Shown piece by piece: positions 16,381 through 25,467 of a DNA stretch of 64,000 nucleotides. The notes under the pieces are model-generated. The model saw only the letters and a program-made list of their open reading frames with translations. It was not told the origin of the DNA and did no database searches. The stretch is from Fidelibacterota bacterium (lineage in GTDB: Bacteria; Pseudomonadota; Alphaproteobacteria; Rhodospirillales; Rhodospirillaceae), in NCBI GenBank assembly GCA_945903705.1, contig CAMDOZ010000001.1, forward strand, positions 1 through 64,000, in the 5' to 3' direction. The position numbers and the translations under genes were made by a program. How positions within the stretch are numbered: position 1 is the stretch's first letter; each line of letters starts with the position of its first letter.

Positions 16381-17943
16381 CTACACGGTCTTGGTCTCGC
16401 CGGCGGCATCAGCGCCTTCCGGCGCGACACCTTCGGGGAACCAATGCGCGCGCGCCGCCATGATGATGGCGTTGGCGGGACCTTCCTTGATCACGTCGGC
16501 TCCAAGGAGCTCCACCAGCTCGTCGCCGGCGAGATCGGCAAGGTCGTCCAGGGTTTTGATGCCCTTTTCAGCCAGCGCGATGATCTTCTTGGCGTCGAGG
16601 CCTTCGATTTCCGCTTCGGCGAGATCCGCTGACACGCCGAGCTCTTCCATCCGGGCCGAGGTCTTCTTGTTCTCTTCTTCGATGTAGGCGGTCGCGCGGG
16701 CCCTAAGCTCGTTCGCGACGTCCTCGTCGAAGCCCTCGATATCGGTCAGTTCCTCTATCGGGACGAAGGCTACCTCTTCGACCGACGTGAAACCTTCGGT
16801 CACCAGCAGATGAGCCAGCACGTCGTCCACATCAAGGGCATCGATGAACATCTTCGAGCGCGTGTAGAACTCCTGCTGGCGGCGTTCGGATTCTTCGCCT
16901 TCGGTCAGGATGTCGATGGTCCAGCCGGTCAGCTGCGACGCAAGGCGCACGTTCTGGCCACGGCGTCCGATGGCCAGCGAAAGCTGATCGTCCGGCACAA
17001 CCACTTCAATACGGCCCGAGTCTTCATCGAGCACGACCTTCGTGACTTCGGCCGGCGCGAGCCCGTTGACCACGAACGTCGCCGGATCCTGGTTCCATTG
17101 GATGATGTCGATCTTCTCGCCTTGCAACTCGGCGACAACGGCTTGCACGCGGCTGCCGCGCATACCGACGCAGGCGCCGACCGGGTCGATCAAGGAGTCG
17201 TTGGAGATGACCGCGATCTTGGCACGGCTGCCCGGATCGCGGGCCACGGCCTTGATTTCGATGATGCCGTCGTAGATCTCGGGCACTTCCTGACCGAACA
17301 AGGCGGCCATGAAGTCGCCCGAAGTGCGCGACAGGAAAATCTGCGGGCCGCGCGGCTCTTCGCGCACGTCGACGATGAAGGCGCGCACGCGGTCGCCGTT
17401 CTTGAAATGCTCGCGCGGGATCAGTTCATCGCGGCGGAGCAAGCCTTCGGCGCGACCCAGGTCGACGATCACATTGCCGAATTCGACGCGCTTAACGAGG
17501 CCGTTGACGATTTCGCCCACGCGATCCTTGTATTCGGTGAACTGACGCGCACGCTCGGCGTCGCGCACTTTTTGCACGATCACCTGCTTCGCGGTCTGGG
17601 CCGCGATGCGGCCGAAATCGATCGGCGGCAGCGGATCGACGATGACGCCGCCGACATCGATGGCGGCGTCCTTGCGCTTGGCCTTCGCGAGGGTGATTTG
17701 CGTATTCTCGTCCTCGACCGTCTCGACCACGGTCAGGTAGCGCGCGAGGCGGATTTCGCCGTTCTTGCGGTCGATGGCGGCGCGGATGTCGTTCTCATGG
17801 CCGTACTTGGAGCGGCCGGCTTTCTGAATCGCCTGCTCCATCGCCTGGAACACTTCCTCGCGGTCGATACCCTTGTCGCGGGCGACCGTGTCGGCCACCT
17901 GCACCAATTCGGGCCGCGCCATGCCAATGCTTTCTCGTGCCAT
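16381..17943 (-). CDS. nusA: Transcription termination/antitermination factor NusA
   Basis: NusA binds RNA polymerase and nascent RNA to control pausing, termination and antitermination. The 520-residue protein has the N-terminal polymerase-binding domain (1-~130, with [15 protein letters not shown]), an S1 domain (~135-200), two KH domains ([19 protein letters not shown] and [18 protein letters not shown]), and two acidic C-terminal helix-hairpin repeats (~360-520). The ATG at 17943 has GGAGAA upstream. It follows rimP by 22 bases, as in the usual rimP-nusA-infB operon. The acidic extension ending in GETKTV is alphaproteobacterial in style. Confidence 0.98.
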   Translation of the reverse strand: MARESIGMARPELVQVADTVARDKGIDREEVFQAMEQAIQKAGRSKYGHENDIRAAIDRKNGEIRLARYLTVVETVEDENTQITLAKAKRKDAAIDVGGVIVDPLPPIDFGRIAAQTAKQVIVQKVRDAERARQFTEYKDRVGEIVNGLVKRVEFGNVIVDLGRAEGLLRRDELIPREHFKNGDRVRAFIVDVREEPRGPQIFLSRTSGDFMAALFGQEVPEIYDGIIEIKAVARDPGSRAKIAVISNDSLIDPVGACVGMRGSRVQAVVAELQGEKIDIIQWNQDPATFVVNGLAPAEVTKVVLDEDSGRIEVVVPDDQLSLAIGRRGQNVRLASQLTGWTIDILTEGEESERRQQEFYTRSKMFIDALDVDDVLAHLLVTEGFTSVEEVAFVPIEELTDIEGFDEDVANELRARATAYIEEENKKTSARMEELGVSADLAEAEIEGLDAKKIIALAEKGIKTLDDLADLAGDELVELLGADVIKEGPANAIIMAARAHWFPEGVAPEGADAAGETKTV

Positions 17944-17965
17944 CGTCGTTCTCCGACTCTCTTCG

Positions 17966-18490
17966 CTAATTCTGTTGTTTCAGTTCCGCCCTCTTGGCGG
18001 AAGCTTCGATCAATTCGTCCGTCATGATCAGCTTCGCAGTGCCGATCGCATTCATCGGGATCTCAACTTTCGCGCCGTCGATCGTCATGACGACGGCGTC
18101 GCCCGCAACTCCGCCGAGTTCACCGCGGAACCGCCTGCGGCCAGCCACCGGCAGCTTCGTTTCAACCTTCGCCTCGAAGCCTGCGTAAGCGGCGAAGTCT
18201 TTCGGCCGGGTGAGCGGTCGATCAATTCCAGCCGAACTCACTTCAAGGTCGTAAGCGCCCGGGATCGGATCCTCGACGTCGAAGATCGCCGACAGGGTGT
18301 GGCTGATCTGCGCGCAGTCATCCACCGAGATCTGGCTTCCGTCCTTGCGATCGGCCATCACCTGCAGGATGCGCCGCCCGACCGATCCGGTCAGGGCGAT
18401 GCGAACCACTTCGAAGCCCATGGCTTCGAGGGTTGGCGCAACACGGTCTTCGAGGGTCTGCAGTCGTTCCAATCCAAGCTCCGGGACCAC
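17966..18490 (-). CDS. rimP: Ribosome maturation factor RimP
   Basis: RimP is needed for 30S subunit maturation. Core motifs: EAMGFEVVRIAL, then ILQVMADRKDG, VDDCAQISHTLSAIFDVEDPI, and LEVSSAGIDRPLTRPKDF, followed by an SH3-like C-terminal half. The frame is open further upstream, but its first codons lie inside the strong terminator hairpin at 18520-18540, so the true start must be later. GTG at 18490 is used here; TTG at 18472, with GGAG six bases before it, is an equally good choice and fits the family N-terminus. First gene of the rimP-nusA-ylxR-infB-rbfA-truB-rpsO unit. Confidence 0.93.
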   Translation of the reverse strand: MVPELGLERLQTLEDRVAPTLEAMGFEVVRIALTGSVGRRILQVMADRKDGSQISVDDCAQISHTLSAIFDVEDPIPGAYDLEVSSAGIDRPLTRPKDFAAYAGFEAKVETKLPVAGRRRFRGELGGVAGDAVVMTIDGAKVEIPMNAIGTAKLIMTDELIEASAKRAELKQQN

Positions 18491-18511
18491 CCGGACGGCC
18501 TTGAATGGGGT

Positions 18512-18540
18512 AATAAAAAAAGTGGCCAAGAGGGCCACTT
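18512..18540 (-). terminator. Intrinsic terminator between trmB and rimP
   Basis: On the minus strand an 8-bp perfect stem (AAGTGGCC / GGCCACTT, five-base loop) is followed by TTTTTATTA. It lies 109 bases past the trmB stop and immediately before rimP, closing the metK-trmB unit. Placed ahead of nusA, it could also be a partial terminator sensed by NusA (inference). Confidence 0.88.
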
Positions 18541-18648
18541 CCTAGGTCGTCCAGGAATGTCGAAAGATGGCGTTCATATACGGGGCTTCCGCCCCAATTT
18601 CAAGGGTTTTCGCGTGATTTTTGAGCCCTTTCGGACCCGATTCCCGTC

Positions 18649-19353
18649 CTAGGAGGTCCGCCGCAGAAAATTCAAAAAAAACGGGGTCCGGCCCTGCTTG
18701 ACCGCCTTTTCCTCGTACCGAGTCGCAGTGGAATCGGCTGGGCGGGACCGCCAGCCCTCGGGCCCCCGGGCCGCCCATTCAAAGCCGGCGTGGGGAATAA
18801 GGTGCAAAAGCGCCCAATCGATATAGACCGGATGGTCGCTCGCGACCCGGAACTCGCCCCCCGGAACGATCAGGCGCTCCATCTCGCGCAAATTCTCGGG
18901 GCCGACGAACCGCCGCTTGGCGTGCCGGGCCTTCGGCCAAGGATCGGGAAACAGGAGCGAGATCCGCTCGAAGCTTGCATCGGGAAGATGCGGCAAGAGG
19001 AAGCGCACATCTTCATTGAAGATACGCACGTTCTTGAGGCCGAGCTCGTGGATGTGACGCAGGAGCGATGCGACGCCATTCAGGAAAACTTCCGCGCCGA
19101 TAAAACCGACGTCGGGATTGGCCAGAGCCTGCCGGGCCAGATGCTCACCCGCGCCGAAGCCGATCTCCATGCGCACCGCGGAAACCGGAAACGCAAAGAG
19201 CGTGCGCGGATCGAGTGTCTTTTCCGGAACCGCGATGCGCAGTTCCGGAAGAAGCTCTTCGATCAAGCCGAGGCGGCTGGCCTTAAGGGGTTTGCCTTTG
19301 CGGCGGCCGTAGAAGCGCGGTTCTTCTGAATTAGACGCCGAAGGCGGATTCAA
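18649..19353 (-). CDS. trmB: tRNA (guanine-N7)-methyltransferase
   Basis: TrmB methylates G46 in the variable loop of tRNAs using S-adenosylmethionine. Motifs include [12 protein letters not shown] (SAM-binding loop), [16 protein letters not shown], the family signature [20 protein letters not shown] and a C-terminal [10 protein letters not shown]. The likely start is TTG at 19353, with GGTGGA eight bases upstream; it overlaps the end of metK by 23 bases, and no ATG occurs before the essential SAM loop. That gives 234 residues, normal for the family. The overlap implies translational coupling with metK, which makes its cofactor. Confidence 0.93.
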   Translation of the reverse strand: MNPPSASNSEEPRFYGRRKGKPLKASRLGLIEELLPELRIAVPEKTLDPRTLFAFPVSAVRMEIGFGAGEHLARQALANPDVGFIGAEVFLNGVASLLRHIHELGLKNVRIFNEDVRFLLPHLPDASFERISLLFPDPWPKARHAKRRFVGPENLREMERLIVPGGEFRVASDHPVYIDWALLHLIPHAGFEWAARGPEGWRSRPADSTATRYEEKAVKQGRTPFFLNFLRRTS

Positions 19354-20503
19354 GTTGATCCACCAAGTCGAGGCGTTCCCAGCTGAAGCCGCCGGAGCCG
19401 TCGGGGTCGCGGCCGAAGTGGCCATAAGCGGCCGTGCGCTCATAGATCGGACGATTGAGTTTCAGGTGCTCGCGGATGCCGCGGGGAGAAAGGTCCATCA
19501 GTTCCTGTAAGACCGCCGAGAGCTTGTCCTCGTCGACGTTACCGGTGCCGTAGGTGTCCACGTAAACCGAAAGCGGCTTGGACACACCAATGGCATAGGA
19601 GAGCTGAATCACGCATTTGGACGCGAGGCTCGCCGCCACCACGTTCTTCGCGAGATAACGCGCTGCATACGCAGCCGAACGGTCGACCTTGGTCGGGTCT
19701 TTACCCGAGAAAGCGCCGCCGCCATGGGGCGCCGCGCCGCCGTAGGTGTCGACGATGATCTTGCGGCCGGTGAGACCGCAGTCGCCGTCCGGACCGCCAA
19801 TGACAAAGCGGCCCGTAGGATTCACATAGAATTCGGCTTCGGGGCACATCCAGCCGTCCGGAATGACGTCCTTCACGTGTTTGCGCACGTATTCACGAAT
19901 GGTTTCCTGATCGACGGATTCGCCGTGTTGCGTCGACACGACTATCGACGTGGCGCCGACAGGTTTTCCACCGGCGTAGCGCAGCGAGAATTGGCTCTTC
20001 GCATCCGGCCCTAAGAAGTCGACGTCCTTGTCATGACGCGCTTCGGCCAGAGATTTCAGGATGGCGTGAGAGTAATAGAGCGGCGCCGGCATCAGCGTCG
20101 GCGTTTCGTTCACGGCGTAGCCGAACATGATGCCTTGGTCGCCCGCGCCTTCGTCCTTGTTGCCGGCGCTGTCAACGCCGACGGCGATGTCGGCGGACTG
20201 CGAATGCACGTGGCACTCGACCTTCGCGTTCTTCCAATGGAATCCGTCTTGCTCATAGCCGATCGCCTTCACGGCCTGGCGGGCGCTCTCGATCATGGCG
20301 TCGGCGGTCACCGACGCGGGACCACGCACTTCACCGGCGAGCACGATGCGGTTGGTGGTGCAAAGAGTCTCGAGGGCGACGCGCGAATATGGGTCGGCCT
20401 TCAAGAACAGATCGACGATGGAGTCAGAAATGCGATCGCTAACCTTGTCGGGATGACCTTCCGAGACGGATTCACTCGTGAACACATAGTCAGTCTTAGG
20501 CAA
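19331..20503 (-). CDS. metK: S-adenosylmethionine synthetase
   Basis: MetK forms S-adenosylmethionine from methionine and ATP. The 390-residue protein has all three signature regions: [18 protein letters not shown] (ATP site with the catalytic His), [12 protein letters not shown], and the P-loop-like [19 protein letters not shown]. The start codon is TTG at 20503 with AGGAG seven bases upstream; the preceding sequence is a non-coding leader. It heads a two-gene unit with trmB and is separated from the upstream regulator gene by a strong terminator, so it must have its own promoter in 20504-20650. Confidence 0.97.
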   Translation of the reverse strand: MPKTDYVFTSESVSEGHPDKVSDRISDSIVDLFLKADPYSRVALETLCTTNRIVLAGEVRGPASVTADAMIESARQAVKAIGYEQDGFHWKNAKVECHVHSQSADIAVGVDSAGNKDEGAGDQGIMFGYAVNETPTLMPAPLYYSHAILKSLAEARHDKDVDFLGPDAKSQFSLRYAGGKPVGATSIVVSTQHGESVDQETIREYVRKHVKDVIPDGWMCPEAEFYVNPTGRFVIGGPDGDCGLTGRKIIVDTYGGAAPHGGGAFSGKDPTKVDRSAAYAARYLAKNVVAASLASKCVIQLSYAIGVSKPLSVYVDTYGTGNVDEDKLSAVLQELMDLSPRGIREHLKLNRPIYERTAAYGHFGRDPDGSGGFSWERLDLVDQLESAFGV

Positions 20504-20650
20504 AGTCGTCTCCTAGCGAAGGTTGGCTTTGAGCGGAAGGGTGGGGGAATAGCTGGGCCCCCTTGAAAAAAGCTTAAGGGGGGTACCGGAACGCCTGAGA
20601 CTTTTCAAGGGCGAGTCGCCCTGGGGGAGGGTTACATCGCGCTTAGGCAA
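20504..20650 (-). promoter_or_regulatory. Structured metK leader / promoter region
   Basis: This interval lies between the terminator of the upstream gene and metK, so it must hold the metK promoter and 5' UTR. On the metK strand it can fold two clear hairpins: AGGGCGA-C-TCGCCCT (20608-20622), and a CCCCCTT/AAGGGGG stem (20558-20564 with 20576-20582) whose loop contains a T6 run. I could not match it to the SAM-II, SAM/SAH or glycine riboswitch patterns I know, so SAM control is only a possibility. Confidence 0.4.
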
Positions 20651-20680
20651 ACAAAAACGCCGCCCTCTCGGGCGGCGTTT
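20650..20680 (-). terminator. Intrinsic terminator after the XRE regulator gene
   Basis: An 11-bp perfect stem (AAACGCCGCCC / GGGCGGCGTTT, loop of four) is followed on the minus strand by a T-rich run (TTTTTGTTTG). It lies 27 bases beyond the stop of the regulator gene at 20707 and ends the long fur-to-lnt-regulator unit. Confidence 0.92.
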
Positions 20681-20706
20681 AAGCGAAATTAGTGCCGAAT
20701 TGGCGC

Positions 20707-21198
20707 TTAAGCTTCGACCGGCTCGTCAGTCGAGGCCAGCAACTTCGCCAGTTCATAGATACGACGGCGAACGTGGTAGTCGTTGATCCGGTAGTAGGCC
20801 CGGACGAGTTCAAGCGTCTCGCGCTTGGTCATCGGGTCGTTGTCGCGCGGCTCCAGGTCGCGGCTGTCGCCGGACAGGTTGCGCGGACTAGACTGGGCGG
20901 TTTCGTCGTCCATTTCCTCGAAGAAGAAGGACATGGGGCAGTCGAGCACGCGTGAAAGGTCCCACAGGCGGCTCGCGCCGATGCGGTTCGCACCACGCTC
21001 GTACTTCTGGACCTGCTGGAAGGTCAGCCCGATGGCTTCGCCCAACTTCTGCTGGCTCATGCCCAAAAGCGTCCGACGGAGCCGCACCCGTGCGCCGACA
21101 TGGACGTCGACGGGGTTTGGCTTGCCCGAAGGCATCCGACCACGCGTCGAACGCATTGGCGCCGTATCATCTTTTAGCTGCTCTTGCGGTAAACCCAT
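20707..21198 (-). CDS. XRE-family regulator (PraR/PhrR-like)
   Basis: A 163-residue DNA-binding protein. An N-terminal tail rich in basic residues (to ~30) is followed by a Cro/CI helix-turn-helix at ~32-90: VGARVRLRRTLLGMSQQKLGEAIGLTFQQVQKYERG, the recognition helix being TFQQVQKYE, split here only by the list. An acidic hinge (FFFEEMDDET) and a C-terminal helical segment (LVRAYYRINDYHVRRRIYEL) complete it. Position between lnt and metK matches the PraR/PhrR regulators of rhizobia, which act on attachment and stress genes; targets here are unknown. ATG at 21198; shorter ATG starts at 21156 and 21135 are possible. Confidence 0.87.
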   Translation of the reverse strand: MGLPQEQLKDDTAPMRSTRGRMPSGKPNPVDVHVGARVRLRRTLLGMSQQKLGEAIGLTFQQVQKYERGANRIGASRLWDLSRVLDCPMSFFFEEMDDETAQSSPRNLSGDSRDLEPRDNDPMTKRETLELVRAYYRINDYHVRRRIYELAKLLASTDEPVEA

Positions 21199-21334
21199 TT
21201 GAACCTGCCCGTTGTAAAACTGACTGCGCGACTCAACGATTACACGGCGCGCGTCATCTACCGACCGTTGAGCGGATGGTAGGCTAACACCACTCTTGGC
21301 ACAAGCTGGCCCATGAAAATGGGCTCATCTTGGC

Positions 21335-22978
21335 TCATCGAGCGCGTTTACCCTTATCGGGTAGTAAGCGCCGCAGACGCAGCATCGTATCGCCACGCCT
21401 GAAGAACAACGCTCCCGCACCCCCGCAAGTTGCGAGCAGAATTGATGTCAGATTTCCCAATAGCGCGAAGGGGGTAAGGGCCGATGCAGGTCTGGGTAGT
21501 GGAGCATCCAGCACACCTCGCGTGCCGAGCGCGAGAGACTCCGGAACCCGCCCATAGCCATCGATAACGGCCGAAATGCCGGTGTTGGCGGTGCGGACCA
21601 GGGGCAATCCTTCCTCGACCGCCCTGATCCGGGCTTGGGCGAAGTGCTGATGGGGCCCAAGGCTCAGGCCGAACCAGGCATCGTTGGTAAGATTCAGGAG
21701 CCAGGCCGGCCGAGGCTCGCCGCCGGCCGTCACGTTGCCGGAGAAGATGACCTCGTAGCAGATAAGCGGGCTGAACGGCGGAAGGCCCGGGACGGTAAGG
21801 GTCGCAAGGCTGCCGCCGGCCGTGAACCCGCCGCTCATACCGGTCAGCTCGTTGAAGGGTACGATCCCGCGGAGCGGCGTGTATTCGCCAAAGGGCACGA
21901 GATGAGTCTTGTCGTAGACGGCAGCGATGCTCGCATCGGGCCTTAGGACGTAGAGCGAGTTATAGACGGACTGGCGCCCGCTCTCATCGCGTAGGCCACG
22001 GTCCGCGCCCGTGATCAGCATGCCGCCCGGCGGCGCCGCCATGGCCGCGACGCGGCGCGCTTCGTCCTGGATGTTCAGGAAGAACGCAATGGCCGCCTCG
22101 CCCCAGACGACGTGCGTGATATCGGCCGGCCGATTCTCATTGCTCATGCGCACGTGTTCTTCGAGGTGCTTTACCCAGAAGCTCGGTCGACTGCGCTCGA
22201 CCTGTGAGAAGTTTGCCTGCACCAGGCGGAATTTCACGCCCGGAACCGTCTCGTCATGCGCGAGCAGGAGTCGCAGCGCGCCGCCGGCGCCGATGACGAT
22301 CATGAGCGCGAGAGGCGCGGCCGCCGTGATCCAGGCGCGCGTCAGACGCGGCGTGTATCCAAGAACCGTGGGCGCGGCGGAGAACAGCACCGTCAGGAAG
22401 CTGAGCCCGTAAGTGCCGATGAGTGCCGTGACTTGGATGACGGGAAGTCCGAACGGTGTGCGGGTCTCCGACCACACGAGGCCCAGCGGATTCCACGGCA
22501 ACCCTGTGAAAATCCAACTCCGGATCCATTCCACGAGCGTCCACACGGCGGCGAACAAGACAATGCGCCGCGCCGCCACCGCCGCGAGGTCATAGGACCT
22601 CTCATCCTCATGCGCCGGCGGGATGGCGTGCGTGAGCGCGCACACGATACCGATGAACAGGCCCATCGCAATTGAGAGCGAGCCCACGGCCGGGACGGCG
22701 AACATGCCGAAGGCTTCCGCGTCCACATAGAAGGCATTGGCCATCCAGTAGAGGCCGGTGATGAAATAGCCTGCGCCAAAGGCCCATCCGGTGAAAAAAG
22801 CGCCCTTCCACGTGCGGCATCCGTCCAGGAGCCAGAACAGCGCGGGAAGTGCGATCCAGAGCGCCGGCACAAGGGAAATGGGCTGAAACGCGACGATCGT
22901 CAGCGCGCCCGCAAGAAGGGCTGCGGCAAGCCGGCGCCATCCAGTAAGCGCGGCGAGCCGCTGGGCGATCCTGTCCAT
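21335..22978 (-). CDS. lnt: Apolipoprotein N-acyltransferase
   Basis: Lnt adds the third acyl chain to the N-terminal Cys of lipoproteins in the inner membrane. The 547-residue protein starts with six or so membrane helices (to ~225), then a periplasmic nitrilase-type domain with the catalytic triad visible: VVWGEAAIAFF (Glu), YDKTHLVPFGEYTPL (Lys) and PLICYEVIFSG (Cys). A last membrane helix (FALLGNLTSILLATCGGAGALFF region) precedes a basic tail. The ATG overlaps the corC stop by one base, implying coupling. Part of the phoH-ybeY-corC-lnt run conserved in proteobacteria. Confidence 0.96.
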   Translation of the reverse strand: MDRIAQRLAALTGWRRLAAALLAGALTIVAFQPISLVPALWIALPALFWLLDGCRTWKGAFFTGWAFGAGYFITGLYWMANAFYVDAEAFGMFAVPAVGSLSIAMGLFIGIVCALTHAIPPAHEDERSYDLAAVAARRIVLFAAVWTLVEWIRSWIFTGLPWNPLGLVWSETRTPFGLPVIQVTALIGTYGLSFLTVLFSAAPTVLGYTPRLTRAWITAAAPLALMIVIGAGGALRLLLAHDETVPGVKFRLVQANFSQVERSRPSFWVKHLEEHVRMSNENRPADITHVVWGEAAIAFFLNIQDEARRVAAMAAPPGGMLITGADRGLRDESGRQSVYNSLYVLRPDASIAAVYDKTHLVPFGEYTPLRGIVPFNELTGMSGGFTAGGSLATLTVPGLPPFSPLICYEVIFSGNVTAGGEPRPAWLLNLTNDAWFGLSLGPHQHFAQARIRAVEEGLPLVRTANTGISAVIDGYGRVPESLALGTRGVLDAPLPRPASALTPFALLGNLTSILLATCGGAGALFFRRGDTMLRLRRLLPDKGKRAR

Positions 22979-23913
22979 CAGTCTTCGGGCTTCGGCGGTG
23001 GAAGGTTGCGGATACGCAAGCGCCGCACCAGCCGCGGATCGCTGTCCGTGACTTCGAATTCGATGCCCGACGAATGCTTCACCAGTTCGCCGCGGGACGG
23101 CATACGTCCGGCGAGACTCGCGACCAGGCCGCCCAGCGTATCGTTGGCTTCGCGTTCTTCATGGCTGAAGACGTCACCAACGCGGGCTTCGAAGTCCGTA
23201 AGCGCCACGCGCCCGTCGCCGACGAGCGAGCCGTCGGTTTGTGGAAGCAATTCCGGAGTCTGGTCGGCATCGTGTTCGTCCTCGATCTCGCCGACGATTT
23301 GCTCGACGACATCTTCGATGGTCACGAGTCCGTCGATGCCGCCGTACTCGTCCACAACCATGGCCATATGCGCGCGTTTGAGGCGCATCTCGAGCAGAAG
23401 GTCGAGGACGCGCACGGCCGGCGAGACGAACAGAACCGGGCGAAGCAGATCGATGAGGATGTGCGAGCTCACACGCACGCCGTTCTCGCCGGTGATCTGA
23501 TCGGCTGCAAGGATCGCAAGGTCCTTGATGTGGATAAGGCCGGCCACATCGTCCAGAGTTTCCCGGTAGACCGGTAGGCGCGAGTGACCTTCCTTCACCA
23601 CAAGGGCGAGCGCATCGGCAACCGGGGTCGCCGCTTCGACGGCGATGATGTCCGCGCGCGGCACCATGATATCGGCAGCCGTCACGCTCCGGAGCTTGAG
23701 CACGTTGGACAGCAACAGTCGTTCGTTGGGATCGATCGCCCGTTCGCCCTCGGGGCGATCTTCGGCGCGCTCCTCGATCAGCTCCTCGATGACTTCGCGG
23801 ACGGCTTCAGCCTCACCGATTTCCGGGGCGAGCCAGCGCTTGAGTTTGGTGAGGAGACCTGGCCGGCCGTGCTCTTCGGCGTCCGGCGCAAGGGATCTTG
23901 CGGGCTCGCTCAT
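22978..23913 (-). CDS. corC: CorC/TlyC-type CBS-domain protein
   Basis: A 311-residue soluble CorC/HlyC-family protein, once called hemolysin and linked to Mg/Co efflux. After an acidic N-terminal segment it has a CBS pair (~70-200; VTAADIMVPRADIIAVEA, GHSRLPVYRETLDDVAGLIH, and MAMVVDEYGGIDGLVTIEDV), then the CorC_HlyC domain (~220-300) with DFEARVGD and TLGGLVASLAGRMP. There is no DUF21 membrane domain, so it is the cytoplasmic type. Its ATG overlaps the ybeY stop (ATGA) and its stop overlaps the lnt start, so three genes are translationally linked. Confidence 0.93.
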   Translation of the reverse strand: MSEPARSLAPDAEEHGRPGLLTKLKRWLAPEIGEAEAVREVIEELIEERAEDRPEGERAIDPNERLLLSNVLKLRSVTAADIMVPRADIIAVEAATPVADALALVVKEGHSRLPVYRETLDDVAGLIHIKDLAILAADQITGENGVRVSSHILIDLLRPVLFVSPAVRVLDLLLEMRLKRAHMAMVVDEYGGIDGLVTIEDVVEQIVGEIEDEHDADQTPELLPQTDGSLVGDGRVALTDFEARVGDVFSHEEREANDTLGGLVASLAGRMPSRGELVKHSSGIEFEVTDSDPRLVRRLRIRNLPPPKPED

Positions 23914-24488
23914 GTCTTGCGGCGCACTCCCCGCGGGCGAGCGGCCCTTGTGCGTGTGGCCTTTACGCGTGCGGGCTTTTCGCCGGTGTCGCTGTAAGGG
24001 TCGGGGACCCCCATCTTGGACAAGATCTTGGTTTCCAGGCTTTCCATGGTCTCGGCATCGGGCGCGGTCTCGTGATCATAGCCCAAAAGGTGCAGAACGC
24101 CATGCACCACCATATGAGAAAGGTGATTTTTCAATGACTTGCGTGCTTCACGGGCTTCCCGGACAACGGTCCCATAGGCAATGACCACATCACCTAGTAT
24201 GAGGCCCACGGACCCACCCAAGGCCGCCGCGTCGTCAGCCGGAAAGGAAAGCACATTGGTGGGCTTGTCCTTCTTGCGGTAGGCCGCGTTCAGCTTGCGA
24301 ATCGCCGCGTCGGTCGTGAGGGCAATGGACACTTCGGCCGCCGGCCCGTGACGTTTAACGGCTGCCGGCGCACCGCTCGCCCACGCCGCGCGCGCGGCTT
24401 TTCGGCAAACCGCCGCTACCGACGGCAGCGCCCGTGTCCACGCCGCCGCGGCGATCAGGACGTCGATCGTGGGCTGCGCCGGTTTCAT
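23910..24488 (-). CDS. ybeY: Endoribonuclease YbeY
   Basis: YbeY is a zinc-dependent RNase in 16S rRNA 3'-end maturation and ribosome quality control. The metal site HGVLHLLGYDH (H-x3-H-x5-H pattern) is present, as are the family strand TNVLSFPAD and LGDVVIAY. The ATG at 24488 gives 192 residues, slightly long because of a basic C-terminal tail (about 25 residues rich in Arg, Lys and Ala). Upstream extension of the frame overlaps phoH and is not YbeY-like. It lies 10 bases after phoH and overlaps corC. Confidence 0.95.
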   Translation of the reverse strand: MKPAQPTIDVLIAAAAWTRALPSVAAVCRKAARAAWASGAPAAVKRHGPAAEVSIALTTDAAIRKLNAAYRKKDKPTNVLSFPADDAAALGGSVGLILGDVVIAYGTVVREAREARKSLKNHLSHMVVHGVLHLLGYDHETAPDAETMESLETKILSKMGVPDPYSDTGEKPARVKATRTRAARPRGVRRKT

Positions 24489-24498
24489 TCTTCGCCCC

Positions 24499-25467
24499 CT
24501 ATTCTTCACGGGCGCTTTCTTTGCGCTTGGCGTCGCGCCGGTCGTAGGCCTCGACAATGCGCGTGACGAGATCATGGCGCACCACATCGCGTGCCGTGAA
24601 GCGAACCAGTCCGACACCTTTAACGTCGTCCAACGTCTCGAGCGCATCTTCGAGGCCTGACTTCACGCCGCGCGGTAAATCGATCTGGCTGAGATCGCCG
24701 GTCACGACCATGCGGGAATTCTCGCCGATGCGCGTCAGCGCCATCTTCATTTGCACGGGCGTCGTGTTCTGCGCCTCGTCGAGAATGATGAAGGAATTCG
24801 CGAGTGTGCGCCCGCGCATGAAGGCGAGCGGCGCAACTTCGATCTCGCCGGAGACCAGAAGCTTCGCGACCTGATCGCCCGGCAGCATGTCGTAAAGCGC
24901 GTCGTAGAGTGGGCGCAGATAGGGATCGACCTTCTCGCGCAAGTCGCCCGGCAGGAAGCCGAGCCGTTCGCCGGCTTCGACGGCCGGGCGCGAGAGGATG
25001 ATGCGATCGACGGCGCCGGCGAGCTTGAGCGCGACCGCCTTTGCCACCGCGATATAGGTCTTGCCCGTGCCCGCAGGCCCGAGCGCGAAGACGAGGTCAT
25101 AGTCGTTCAACGCTTTGAGGTAGGTCCCTTGACCCAGGGTCCGGGCGCTCACCTGACGTTTCCGCGTTCGAATGGCCAGCTCACTCGCGTTGTCGCCGTC
25201 GGGTTCGGCGAGGCGCACGGCGCCGTCAAGCTCGCCCGTGTCGAGTTCGTGGCCGGCCGCGAGGTGATCGTAGAGGCGATAGAGCGTGCGCTCGGCCAAG
25301 GCGGCCCGATCCGGCGTTCCTTCTATAGTTATGGTATTGCCGCGGTGATGCAGCACGACGTTCAACCGCTGTTCAAGCCGGTGAAGATTGCTGTTGTGGG
25401 GGCCGACCAGTTCTTGGAGGAGACTGTTATCGGAGAACTCGAGGCGAACTTGGCTCGCGTCGCTCAT
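24499..25467 (-). CDS. phoH: PhoH-family ATPase
   Basis: A 322-residue PhoH-like P-loop protein related to superfamily I helicase motors, usually encoded beside ybeY and thought to act in RNA metabolism. Visible motifs: Walker [12 protein letters not shown], a [19 protein letters not shown] family segment, Walker [12 protein letters not shown], and a GDLSQIDLP sensor. An N-terminal KH-like region (~10-75) binds nucleic acid in relatives. The ATG at 25467 overlaps the miaB stop (ATGA); an upstream start inside miaB is rejected. Confidence 0.94.
   Translation of the reverse strand: MSDASQVRLEFSDNSLLQELVGPHNSNLHRLEQRLNVVLHHRGNTITIEGTPDRAALAERTLYRLYDHLAAGHELDTGELDGAVRLAEPDGDNASELAIRTRKRQVSARTLGQGTYLKALNDYDLVFALGPAGTGKTYIAVAKAVALKLAGAVDRIILSRPAVEAGERLGFLPGDLREKVDPYLRPLYDALYDMLPGDQVAKLLVSGEIEVAPLAFMRGRTLANSFIILDEAQNTTPVQMKMALTRIGENSRMVVTGDLSQIDLPRGVKSGLEDALETLDDVKGVGLVRFTARDVVRHDLVTRIVEAYDRRDAKRKESAREE

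Noticed and set aside
20504-20650. SAM-II, SAM/SAH or glycine riboswitch before metK
   Set aside because: Hairpins exist, but I could not align the conserved core bases of any of these classes.
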